This document shows, piece by piece, positions 1 to 9,900 of a DNA stretch of 14,234 nt. The translations under genes and the position numbers were made by a program. The notes below the pieces were generated by a model that searched no databases, was not told the origin of the DNA, and was given only the letters and a program-made list of their open reading frames with translations. This DNA comes from Saccoglossus kowalevskii (taxonomy: Eukaryota > Hemichordata > Enteropneusta > Harrimaniidae): assembly GCF_000003605.2 (NCBI RefSeq), contig NW_003129915.1, positions 1 through 14,234 of the forward strand, written 5' to 3'. Numbering within the stretch: the stretch's first letter is position 1; each line of letters opens with the position of its first letter.

Positions 1-80
1 ACCGAAACCCGGCAAATAAATAGGCGAACGAATTTTTAGAGGGGTCGAAATTTTGGAGTTTTCACGGTACTAATTATTCC

Positions 81-330
81 ATTTCAATGAAACTTAGTAC
101 AAAGATGCTCTAGGACAATGTACAAACCTAATTAGTTTGGGGTAAAAATCTGTTCATATTAATTCCCTAATAAGCATAATAATTCATAATTTTTTGGTTC
201 TAATCACATTTCAATTAAACTTGGAGACATAGATTTTCTGTTACATTGCGCAGACCTCATTAGTTTTACACTCAAATCTGGTCATATTAATTTTCTGATT
301 TGCATAATTAGTTTTCAGCTAAGTAATTTC
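81..330. repeat. Degenerate tandem repeat, period about 127 bp
   Basis: ATTTCAATGAAACTT at 81 is echoed by ATTTCAATTAAACTT at about 208. The landmarks then follow in the same order: CCTAATTAGTTT against CCTCATTAGTTT, AAATCTGTTCATATTAATT against AAATCTGGTCATATTAATT, and a GCATAAT tail. A possible third start (AATTTCGAATTATATTTAA) lies near 325. It is an old, decayed satellite or transposon fragment. Confidence 0.6.
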
Positions 331-837
331 GAATTATATTTAATGTGTTTCCAATACTCTCAGCACATGGGAGTTCTTTCTAAGCTTTCTTTGATTTTTA
401 TTTGGCTCCTGCTGCAAATGACAAAAACAGTGCTTGTTGGGGGGTTAAAATGTCTATGGCTTGCACTATTTAGAGAGTTTCTTAATGTAAATTAGTTCTA
501 CTATTGACATGTCAAAATACTTTTTATACAGGGTTACACTTTCAAATAAACTTTTCATTAGTATACTTTTGTATTGTTTCAATAACTCACAAAGTCAGTT
601 TACACATCCATATAGATGCATGTTCAATAATATATCTACTCTGGGAAAGTTGCGGGATACAAGTGGCGGGACTTTTCTACTTTGAACAATCTTTAGTTGA
701 AATCTTGATCTTGACAGCATAATAAATTGAGTTATACTGGAAACGGTTAATACTGGCGTTCAGGACTCAAAATGTCAACGATTGTACTCGCACAAATCAG
801 ATGACACAATGGCAACAGCAGACTGCTACATCTACAA

Positions 838-936
838 TCAATCCACATAACTTTCGTCACTAAATTCCTGTGCAAACACAACCAATTCCACCCACTTTTC
901 ATGATGTAATTCAGTCAATTTAACAGAAAAATCAAC
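838..936 (-). CDS. Candidate terminal coding exon of an unrecognised gene
   Basis: A strong acceptor (CTTGTCCTGTGTGTGCAG, ending at 937) is followed by 32 open codons and TGA at 840-838. The product starts VDFSVKLTELHHEKWVEL and ends SDESYVD; its composition is protein-like and richer in charged residues than AT-driven noise. The exon is phase 0. No family is recognised. It could belong with the candidate exons at 3167-3689, or be chance. Confidence 0.33.
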   Translation of the reverse strand, partial: VDFSVKLTELHHEKWVELVVFAQEFSDESYVD

Positions 937-1624
937 CTGCACACACAGGACAAGCGATTTAGTCAATCGTGTTAGATCAGTGATACATGCTGCTTTGAAA
1001 GTTGCGTAGAATAATATAAATGTACCAGTTGCATACACTAGTTCCCAGGGTAACTGCATATTAGTAGAATATTATACGTAATAAATATATATAAAAAATA
1101 GATACAGCACCAAGTTATCAATAGCGTCGTAATTGAGAATGGCACAGGTTTTGTGACATGACTGCATTGTGTGATTTTTTTTTGCGGATTACTGCGACCA
1201 CATGATAAAAATAAAAACAGAGCTTCAAGTGTTCTGGAGGTAATAGTCTTTATTGACTTGTGACAACACCAATTCCTGCATAGAATGACGCCATATTGGG
1301 ATCGAGAATAAAAATACGGGAAAAATACATTAATAAATACCGGTTAACATCCCCATGGGGCACACAACAGCATTCATGACTAGAACTACAAATATGCAAA
1401 TTGTTTTAAAATCATAGTTTCAGAATGCAGCACATGCATCACAATGCATTTAAGTTATCTGAGATCAATGAACCTGTCGATCAATGACAACGTCCTAAAA
1501 GGTCTGAATAAATCTATGACACTTTGGGACAACAGTAAGCTGTACGTGGGAATACAAGCCTCAAGAAAAATCCATCAAATACAAGACTTTCGATCATCAA
1601 AATTACATCAGAGTATTCCATAAG

Positions 1625-1699
1625 TCATAAGTCAAGCGCCCTCAAATACTGTTTTTGAATGCCTGAAAGTAAGGGTTGTAAGTATGGAAACCCCACTGT
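1625..1699 (-). CDS. Weak candidate terminal exon
   Basis: The acceptor CTGTCTTGTCTATGCAG ends at 1700 and is followed by 24 open codons (TVGFPYLQPLLSGIQKQYLR and a short tail) and TGA at 1627-1625. It is phase 0, so it is compatible with the donor at 3166. It competes with 838-936 as the end of the same putative gene; both may be false. Confidence 0.2.
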   Translation of the reverse strand, partial: TVGFPYLQPLLSGIQKQYLRALDL

Positions 1700-3166
1700 C
1701 TGCATAGACAAGACAGCAGCTATCCAGGAAGTAAGATATTTTATTTTGACTTTATTTTTATTTTGAACCAGTGCTTTGCTTAAAAAAATGAAGTATGCAC
1801 TATGTTTATGAAGTTTTCATGATTGGTTTTATGTCTTGTTTTTGGGAAAAAGTTGTATGAAAATTAGCTATCACATATAGTGTTACAGTTAGAGTATCTC
1901 TGTACTACAACTAACCAACTCCAAGAGAAGTGATAATCATTTAAATATCAGCAGATAGTGTCAATTACACTCCCATACATTATATTACAGACGAATATTT
2001 GCATTATACAACAATTAATCAACTCCACTCCGCCAGAAGTGGTATACATAACCATAGCAACAATTACATCTGACAGTTATCCCCAAGTCTGCAGAATTGC
2101 ATATTATTTAGATGACTCAATATTAACTAATTACTGTTTGAATCAAAAATTGAACTTGTCAAGATAAATAAAGTGAAAGAGTTTGATTTATTTCATCTTT
2201 GTGATTATATTTCTGTGCCACATATTATGAACCTGAACTTGAAAGTCTCGTAAACATGGATACACTGCACTTGTACGGCAAAACAAAGTGTCACAATGAG
2301 TCATTATTACTAACTGGTGGCAACTAAATATCAATTCAATGTGTCGGTCATTACACTATAACATTGCTCAATTTTATTTCAGAAAGAACCATTCCAACAA
2401 AGTGAAACATCCAGCATCTAATTGTCAAAGGTTGCGTATGCCCCTTATGAGTTTATTGCATGTTGTATTGTAATCAGGATTACAAATAATTGGTAGTTGA
2501 GTTGATTTTATTTTCGTTTGTCCCTTGAACATGCTTGAGCTGTGAAAAAATGGGCACAAAGACGTCATAATAAGAGGGATAAAAGGGACAATTTGTTTCT
2601 ATTTCTGTTTCTATATGCTAAAGCCATTTTATAAATTTTATCTTGAATGATGGGTACCCTCTTAATTTCAAAGTAAGGTTCTTCAATAGTATACCAGGAT
2701 TTGGTATGAATGATAACGCTGAAATACGGTCTATATTATCATTTTGTTTCGCATAGTTTTCACTTCGCTCCTTAACTCAGACAGTTCTTCCATACATAGT
2801 TTCATTTAATTCTCTGGCTATAATGCTTGCTTACTGTGTGGTAAGGTGCCAAGGTGGCTGTGTATACGTGACTCATTATCGCATCTTGCGAGAGTTCCGT
2901 GTCTGTCAGTGTAAGGCCTGCTTATTGATATTGAGAGAGACACCTACAGAACTGACACTGGACAGGGGGTTATTTCACTGCTAGAATGTGGTAGAAAAGA
3001 CAATGGTACTAGAAATGAAATACATTCACACCAAAATAGCAAGTTATAGCTTCTGGCTTTAATATTTCTCAAAATAATTACAAGAACCAAAGCACAGAAA
3101 AATACAATGAATAAATTCACTAAAATAGGGGATTGTCTAAGTAAGTGTGCATTGGTGATAACTCAC
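1700..3166. other. AT-rich stretch without a recognised gene
   Basis: Only short ORFs with AT-biased composition are present; the longest, at 1958-2167 on the + strand, does not look like protein. If the candidate minus-strand exons are real, this is intron. No strong repeat was found. Confidence 0.5.
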
Positions 3167-3379
3167 AGTTCCAGGGTGTGGAAACTGATGCCAGTCAATA
3201 GCTTCTTGCAACACAACAATGAAGAGATACAGGAGTCTTGCTTGCAGAGAATCGCTGTTATTCTGGAAGGCACTGCTGATCGCAGGAGATCGCAGAGCAG
3301 TCCATACAAGTCTTATAGAATGATGATTGAAGCCTGTACCATTTGTCTCACAATATCGTAGCAGCAATTCAACACAGTA
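3167..3379 (-). CDS. Candidate internal exon of an unrecognised gene
   Basis: There are 71 open codons between a weak acceptor (GTTTCAACTGAG) and a very good donor (ACT/GTGAGT at 3166). The product starts YCVELLLRYCETNG, passes through SIRLVWTALRSPAISS and LQARLLYLFIVVLQEAIDW, and looks like helical-repeat protein. Local GC content is above that of the surroundings. Overlapping + strand ORFs look like shadows. Function unknown. Confidence 0.35.
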
Positions 3380-3453
3380 CTCAGTTGAAACGGTGGACCC
3401 CAACCGTCCTCAATCCAACCTGTTTATAAATGGCCCAGTTGTAAGTACACCAC

Positions 3454-3689
3454 CTGGGTTTCTGAGAGCCAATCAGAATGTGGTCTTGCTAGAAGCTGTC
3501 TCACAATAACATGCAGGTACTCACATGGGTAAGTCAGTAGATCGTAAACACCCTTTTTATGTAAATCACAAGCACACCTGGTAGATTGCAATTGTCTTTC
3601 CAGAGTAAACAAGTATGACCTGTCAATCACTTTTATGACAGTTATCACACTGCAGTGCACTGTTTCTTCCCATAATTCCATGCATACTT
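3454..3689 (-). CDS. Candidate internal exon of an unrecognised gene
   Basis: The frame is open from above this point to 3424. A possible acceptor (CCTTGCAAATAG) ends at 3690, and a possible donor (CAG/GTGGTG) is at 3453. The product includes VCMELWEETVHCSVITVIK, DLLTYPCEYLHVIVRQLLAR and SDWLSETQ, which reads as amphipathic helices. If joined over a 74-nt intron to 3379-3167 the frame continues as LSETQ-YCVELLLRYC. The family is not recognised, and the intron is short and its acceptor weak. Confidence 0.3.
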
Positions 3690-4390
3690 CTATTTGCAAG
3701 GTTTCAGGTAATATATAAAGAAAAACATAGAATAAAGGATGCTGACCATGTCGGTTATGTCTCGTTCGCCAGTGTCTGACGGACATAAACAAAATGTAAC
3801 TAGTAAAATTTCACATATACGTGAAAAGTAGATAAACTCAGTTGCCACACAAGATTCACACAGTTCCTATGGTCTCCCCACAATAACTCAATAGCCTACA
3901 ATTGCAGGGACTGTGATCGTCATGACCACGTGCGTTCAATATAAGTAACATTATGTGCATTTCATTAAATACGAATGTGGTTCAGACGAGTTGTGTATTT
4001 ACATGAAAATCAAATTCATCCGAGCGCACGACACCCTAATTACAAAGACCTTCATTCTACATATAACAACTATAGGACAAGCTTGAACACATAAAGTTGG
4101 TCTCGAACCAACCTCAACATTAAATACGTATATAATTGGTCTTAGATCCGTTCCAACATCAATTCTGAAAGGGTGCAGGACCAGCTTTACATTAATTTGA
4201 AGTATAACATGCCTTGGGACAGTTTTAATATCAATTATATGCTTTAAACAATATCAATAAGTAATATATAACTGGTCGGCAATCACTTTAACACTACACT
4301 CTGAAACCGTGAATAATACACGTAATAAGTGTAATGACGTCATGTAAATAGCATGCGAATTATTTGATAGTCTGAATTATACACTTAGCC
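3690..4390. other. Non-coding stretch before the minisatellite
   Basis: No convincing exon was found. It holds the loose repeat at 4095-4260, a small perfect hairpin near 4094-4110 (GTTGGT and ACCAAC around CTCGA), and a TGACGTCA palindrome at 4335-4342. Confidence 0.45.
4095..4260. repeat. Loosely periodic AT-rich stretch beside the minisatellite
   Basis: CAACATTAAATAC, CAACATCAATTCTG, TACATTAATTTGA and AATATCAATTATA recur at roughly 32-40 bp spacing, interleaved with TTGGTC or GGACAG-like text. It may be a decayed repeat; the match between units is weak. Confidence 0.25.
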
Positions 4391-4420
4391 ACTTGAATAA
4401 AGGGTTACTTATGTACCTAT

Positions 4421-4716
4421 TAACTTGAATGAAGGGTTATTTTACTTATGTACCTATTAACTTGAATGAAGGGTTATTTTACTTATGTACCTATTACCTT
4501 GAATGAAGGGTTATTTTACTTATGTACCTATTACTTGAATGAAGGGTTATTTTTCTTATACACCTATTAACTTGAATGAAGGGTTACTTTACTTATGTAC
4601 CTATTAACTTGAATGAAGGGTTATTTTACTTATGTACCTATTACTTGAATGAAGGGTTATTTTTCTTATACGCCTATTAACTTGAATGAAGGGTTACTTT
4701 ACTTATGTACCTATTA
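4421..4716. repeat. 296-bp block duplicated within array A (copy 1)
   Basis: Read base by base, 4421-4716 is identical to 4826-5121, an offset of exactly 405 bp. All unit variants (the ATTACC form, two ATTACTTG forms, TTATACACC then TTATACGCC) occur in the same order. This points to one recent block duplication. Confidence 0.9.
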
Positions 4717-4825
4717 ACTTGAATAAAGGGTTATTTTACTTATGTACCTATTAACTTGAATGAAGGGTTATTTTACTTATGTACCTATTAACTTGAATGA
4801 AGGTTTATTTTGCTTATGTACCTAG

Positions 4826-5121
4826 TAACTTGAATGAAGGGTTATTTTACTTATGTACCTATTAACTTGAATGAAGGGTTATTTTACTTATGTACCTATT
4901 ACCTTGAATGAAGGGTTATTTTACTTATGTACCTATTACTTGAATGAAGGGTTATTTTTCTTATACACCTATTAACTTGAATGAAGGGTTACTTTACTTA
5001 TGTACCTATTAACTTGAATGAAGGGTTATTTTACTTATGTACCTATTACTTGAATGAAGGGTTATTTTTCTTATACGCCTATTAACTTGAATGAAGGGTT
5101 ACTTTACTTATGTACCTATTA
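4826..5121. repeat. 296-bp block duplicated within array A (copy 2)
   Basis: This is the second copy of the block at 4421-4716, with no difference seen. The flanks differ at once on both sides (CCTAGTAAC before it, ATTACCTTG after it), which sets the block edges. Confidence 0.9.
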
Positions 5122-5171
5122 CCTTGAATGAAGTGTTATTTTACTTATGTACCTATTAACTTGAACTTATT

Positions 5172-6072
5172 AGCAATGAATGGTTGTTTTGCTTATGCAC
5201 CTAGCAATGAATGGTTGTTTTTGCTTATGCACCTAGCAATGAATGGTTGTTTTACTTATGCACCTAGCAATGAATGGTTGTTTTTACTTATGCACCTAGC
5301 AATGAATGGTTGTTTTTACTTATGCACCTAGCAATGAATGGTTGTTTTTACTTATGCACCTAGCAATGAATGGTTGTTTTTACTTATGCACCTAGCAATG
5401 AATGGTTGTTTTTACTTATGCACCTAGCAATGAATGGTTGTTTTACTTATACACCTAGCAATGAATGGTTATTTTACTTATGCACCTAGCAATGAATGGT
5501 TGTTTTTACTTATGCACCTAGCAATGAATGGTTGTTTTGCTTATGCACCTAGCAATGAATGGTTGTTTTTACTTATGCACCTAGCAATGAATGGTTGTTT
5601 TACTTATGCACCTAGCAATGAATGGTTATTTTACTTATGCACCTAGCAATGAATGGTTGTTTTTACTTATGCACCTAGCAATGAATGATTGTTTTGCTTA
5701 TGCACCTAGCAATGAATGGTTGTTTTGCTTATGCACCTAGCAATGAATGGTTATTTTATTTATGCACCTAGCAATGAATGGTTGTTTTGCTTATGCACCT
5801 AGCAATGAATGGTTGTTTTTACTTATGCACCTAGCAATGAATGGTTGTTTTTACTTATGCACCTAGCAATGAATGGTTGTTTTTACTTATGCACCTAGCA
5901 AAGAATGGTTGTTTTACTTATGCACCTAGCAATGAATGGTTATTTTGCTTATGCACCTAGCAATGAATGGTTATTTTACTTATGCACCTAGCAATGAATG
6001 GTTGTTTTTGCTTATGCACCTAGCAATGAATGGTTGTTTTGCTTATGCACCTAGCAATGAATGGTTGTTTTA
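5172..6072. repeat. Minisatellite array B, 31/32-bp unit, about 28 copies
   Basis: The unit is AGCAATGAATGGTTGTTTT followed by ACTTATGCACCT; length varies between 31 and 32 bp through a run of 4 or 5 T. Minor variants are GCTTATG for ACTTATG and GGTTATTTT. It shares with array A the core AATGAA.GGTT.TTTTACTTATG.ACCTA, differing at three positions and in the linker. Apparent ORFs within it (repeated MNGCFTYAPSNEW-like text) are a by-product of a stop-poor unit. Confidence 0.97.
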
Positions 6073-6424
6073 TAGACTTTTTGCGGGTGTTTGTGTCACT
6101 TGGTATATTTGTTTGTTTACGTCATAATTATCCTACACATGATCGTTCACGTTAGTACTAAAATATCTAAATAAGCATTCAAGTACCCACTTGATATAAT
6201 TAGTGTTTGCAAGTAACATTCAACGTACAGTAAATATTTAACAGCTGTTTTTTTAACAAATTGTGGGTGAACATGAAATGTAGATGGTGGGCGTCATGAA
6301 TGAACTTCCTACCGGGCCAACAGCGTTGCTGGCGAGCATACCCCGCGAATTGGCAATTTTATGCTAGCTTTACCGTGGATATAGAAAGCATACTGGTGTG
6401 GATATAACCGTGTAAACGTTACTA

Positions 6425-6440
6425 ATGCACCTAGAAATGA
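6425..6440 (+). repeat. Diverged single copy of the array B core outside the array
   Basis: ATGCACCTAGAAATGA matches the array B junction ATGCACCTAGCAATGA at 15 of 16 positions, and the following bases (GTGTTTAGTTTGCCTA) loosely resemble the next half-unit. It lies about 350 bp beyond the end of array B. Confidence 0.5.
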
Positions 6441-6474
6441 CGTGTTTAGTTTGCCTACCAATACACCGTAAATC

Positions 6475-6488
6475 GCGCCCTCTGGCGA
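6475..6488 (-). promoter_or_regulatory. CTCF-like motif downstream of the oxidoreductase
   Basis: The minus strand reads TCGCCAGAGGGCGC, containing CCAGAGGGCGC, the core of the animal CTCF site (CCASYAGRKGGCGC as generally known). It lies between the gene's stop codon and the minisatellite. The identical string occurs again at 7942-7955. Confidence 0.4.
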
Positions 6489-6753
6489 AGAAGCTCGTCT
6501 GTGAGGAAAGTAGGAGTTGCAAAAGCCGTTCAAAGTGTCGATGTGGTTTTGATTTGCAATCGTCCATGAATGAAGATTTGTGTCATTGGGAGATTTTACT
6601 ATGTTCTAGATGATGCATGACTACATACGCGAACCAAACACAGAGGTCGATTTTAACGACGTTGCCTTCAACCATATACGTCATTTTGACGTCATAGAAG
6701 CGAATTATTATCATTGTCCTTAAACAGCAACAATAGTGTTTGATTATTTTCTT

Positions 6754-6903
6754 TTATGTTATTTGACAGATTCCTTCCCTGGCTTGTTCATTTCCAGCTT
6801 TGACTAGATGATTTATGAATACTTCATTCATTGCCATGGATACTTGGTATATATCCTGGTATCTTGGCAAATCGCAGTCGCCTGTCTCGAGTAATAATTT
6901 CAC
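6754..6903 (-). CDS. Oxidoreductase exon 8 (terminal, stop TAA)
   Basis: The acceptor ends ATTTTCACAG at 6904. The 49 codons are followed by TAA at 6756-6754. The segment starts VKLLLETGDCDLPRYQDIYQ and ends GICQIT. The LPRYQD helix start and the near-CPIT terminus fit the end of bacterial-type members of this family, so the protein is complete at its C-terminus. No perfect AATAAA follows on this strand before the minisatellite; an AATAAT at 6709-6704 is the nearest variant. Confidence 0.9.
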   Translation of the reverse strand: MKLLLETGDCDLPRYQDIYQVSMAMNEVFINHLVKAGNEQAREGICQIT

Positions 6904-9900
6904 CTGTGAAAATATAAAATACACATAAAGAAATTACTCAAAACTGTTTATAAAACTGTTTTTAATAGAAATACTTTCAAACAGGTACGTTTTTTAAAAC
7001 AGTGTTCTCAACAACCACACAAAACAAAAATGATGATGATTTGGTGATGTGAAAGAATAAATATATTTTAATAAGACTATTGAGGATGAGATCCTCGTTC
7101 GCGATTTTCAAATATTATATATACTATACTATTACATGTACTATAAACTTGTCTTTTCCTTGTTATGTCTTTTTGTGTTAGCTTTAAATGTGAACAGAAC
7201 ACAACGAACACCCCCTCCCACAAATAACAACCCAGTACAGTATTTCCCAAAGATGTTTGTCCGGAGTTCTTACCAACTTATAAGTGCGCTCACTGACAAG
7301 TGGAAATACGAATGATTTCTGTTCCCATTGGCTGGTACCAGCGCAAATATTGAGATACATCGAGCCCTGCGAATCGTACAAAGAATTTTTTAGTTAGACA
7401 ATGCATATGTGAAATGCGTGAAAATGTCATTACAGAGTGGTGCCAATTTTATTGGGGTGGCATAGATGACTGGATAGAGGGTGCTTCCAGATTTCTACAT
7501 ATAAAGTATATGTAGTGTATTTCATGCGGGAAGGGGTAGAGAGAGTGAGATATCTATTATGTCCGACCATTCACTAAGAGCCTATATCAAAAACATCACC
7601 AACAGTGAGTATTCTACATATACCACGCATTTGACGCTGACTGCAGACTTACTGTTTTCTCGTGCCAGTACATTTTATTTTGTGAAGTTCCAACTTCCAG
7701 TAATCTGCCTTCGTTGTTTGTAACATCAGGTTCACACGTGATCTTACATGATGCAACGCTGCCATTGGCTGTTTTGATTGTTGCCTTCAGACATCCGTTT
7801 ATTTCCAAGAAACCCTAATAGTGCAGTACGTCAGAAAAAAAAAGAGAGCGTTATATGAAATATTTTGTATTTTGTTGTACTTATATAAGAAATTGTTACA
7901 ATGTTTTATTCGACCCGGATCAAACATGGAGCTTATTAGGTGCGCCCTCTGGCGACGTTTATAATGTGTAATACAATCGCTTCCTCGCGAGAGGGCGCAA
8001 CTTTAAGAAATCGGGCATTCACCTTTCTCTTCGACTCCACATATCCCGGCACCAGGGAGCTGCCATCAAATTCAATATCATCACTTTCATTCAAGTACAT
8101 AGCCAGGTTGACCTGGTGTATGGCGTTGCAGCACAATCCCCAACTTTGACCTTTCATATGAAAATTGACAGGAGGCTACAATGGATAATATCGGGTGATA
8201 ACTATTAGACGTGAATGACCGCCGTGATCTCACTGAGAGCGAGAACGCCATGAGACTTATTTGTGCTCCTCAAATAGTGTTTCACATGTTCCATTCTCTT
8301 CCGTCACCGCGTCCACTGCTCCAAATACCATGGTTACATGTACCAGTGATACAGTAGACGCGATGCCGGGACAGAGAATGGAACACCCTCAGCCTTGAGC
8401 AAACTTGAGTCTTGCGGCTCCCACGTTCCCATCGAGACTTCGGTGGCCATTTGTATGTAAACACATAACAATCATAACTTATATCAAGGCGAGGGGTCAC
8501 AATAAACACCTATATTTTGAAAACTTCTCGTTGTGAGTGATGGGAGGCTTGTACATCATGTGATGACAGAATATGCAAAAATCTCAGATTGATATTGAAA
8601 CTTTAGCGAAAATCAATTACTTTTGAAATGACAAGTGAATATTGGAGTGGGGGAATCGTCACCTGCGTATGCGTCAGATGGCCATAGCGTGTCGGTGTTT
8701 ACAAACAAGCGTCTACCCACAAGCCTTTGCTTTTTTAGCGTGTGTTGTTATCGTCGCCTGGGATTCCCGCGCGTGCGCAGGTGACGACCCTCCCGCTCTA
8801 AGCTGAAAAACGCGTTTCCAATATTTACGGTGACAGTGCGGTAGCATGATTTATATTTGGAACTTTAATTTGTAATGATGATGATGTTAATTACTGTTTG
8901 ATTTTAAAAACTAAACAAAGCAATCTTTATTTTAAATTTACTTGATTCCTTGCGTAAATTATTCCTGTTTTAAATTTTAAACTATAACTTGATATCCGTA
9001 TTTATGAGTAATCGCCAAATTGGAGTATAGACTGTTCAGCAAACACAATGACTGCCTACTTGTGTATGTGAATTGTTATTCGATTATCATCGTAATACCT
9101 TTGTAATTTGTTTTAAGTATTCCGCCATAGCCGTGTTGCTCCAATTAGCATTTACGTAAGCTTTGACGTCATTCTTACTTAACAAGTCAAGCACGGAAAT
9201 ATAGTCGTTACTTTTTTGGAATAGAACCTGTAGGAAAAAGTGAGGATAATAAGACAACCTAGTACGAATCATTATTCCAAAACAATGGCGGATCATTGGA
9301 GGTTTCGGGGTAAATGAATAGGGTAAAGAAGGATCACACTTATGTACTTCAAAAATTATAACGCTAGACAGTGCAGAAACCTGTGTATGGGAGTTAGCGA
9401 ATGTGATTATTTCTTTTGTTGTGTAACTGATATTTGAATGTTACTGTAAAATACTTAATTTTAGCTGGAATTATGTTACTGAAAAGATTTTTATGAATGT
9501 TTTGTATGGAGTTTATTTTCACTGATTTTTGATGTAAAAAATTGAGTTGTATCCCTTCAGCAAAAATAAAGTATTTCACAGTACAGTGATTGTACATCTT
9601 AGCGTTGCGATGATTCTTTGTTCTGCCGTTGTTGGCGTAGTTCTCTCGTTACCATATATGGCATCGCTAGACATCCTGTGCGAGGTAACATTCGGCAATC
9701 ATTTTATCGTGTAGGGGTTAGAGACTGAGTCCAGGGTGGGATGCAATAAATCGGACGGAATCATACACACTCTGTATTCATGTATGAATCGGGTTAAACA
9801 GAAAATCGTTAAATTATGAGCATGTATGGTTTTTTATCAAAATCATATAGAATTATTGCTTATTAATACACCCAGATCATCACGTGACTTACTTTCTCTA

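Larger units (their letters stand above)
4391..5171. repeat. Minisatellite array A, 37-bp unit, about 21 copies
   Basis: The unit contains TTGAATGAAGGGTTATTTTA followed by CTTATGTACCTATTAAC and is mostly 37 bp, with 35-36 bp variants (for example TTATACACC and a missing A). The first unit at 4392 is 5 bp short. Units are near identical, and three-unit blocks (110 bp) recur, so the array has internal higher-order structure. It ends abruptly at the change to array B near 5165-5175. Confidence 0.97.
6073..6753. other. Region 3' of the oxidoreductase gene
   Basis: It lies between array B and the stop codon of the minus-strand gene, so part is presumably its 3' untranslated region. It carries the diverged minisatellite core (6425-6440), the CTCF-like motif (6475-6488) and a TGACGTCA palindrome (6687-6694). 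The overlapping short ORFs on both strands are not supported as genes. Confidence 0.5.
8176..9098 (-). other. Oxidoreductase intron 4 (phase 0, 923 nt)
   Basis: It starts GTATTA and ends TTGTAG. It is crowded with structure: an inverted-repeat element at 8638-8825, a second imperfect inverted repeat at 8288-8384, and a 38-codon ORF at 8450-8334 on the gene's own strand. Confidence 0.8.

Noticed and set aside
3107-3509. + strand ORFs of 84 and 60 codons
   Set aside because: They overlap the more protein-like minus-strand frame and look like its shadows.
4391-6072. Regularly spaced repeats considered as a CRISPR array
   Set aside because: Units are contiguous with no unique spacers, and the window is eukaryotic.
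5128-6127. Three + strand ORFs of 63-70 codons with repeated MNGCFTYAPSNEWLF-like text
   Set aside because: They are translations of minisatellite array B; the repeat unit lacks stops in some frames. The frame changes with 31/32-bp unit length, which a real repeat protein would not tolerate.
6309-6613. Three overlapping ORFs on both strands downstream of the oxidoreductase
   Set aside because: Mutually overlapping, no homology recognised, and they cover a repeat relic and a CTCF-like motif.
8282-8509. 75-codon minus ORF without a good ATG
   Set aside because: It lies in another frame across the foldback repeat; the 38-codon ATG ORF in the same place is the more plausible reading, itself weak.
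9394-9597. 67-codon minus ORF in intron 3
   Set aside because: Asn-, Ile- and Lys-rich, no splice sites fitting the gene's frame, and the LEK to VLFQ join is continuous without it.
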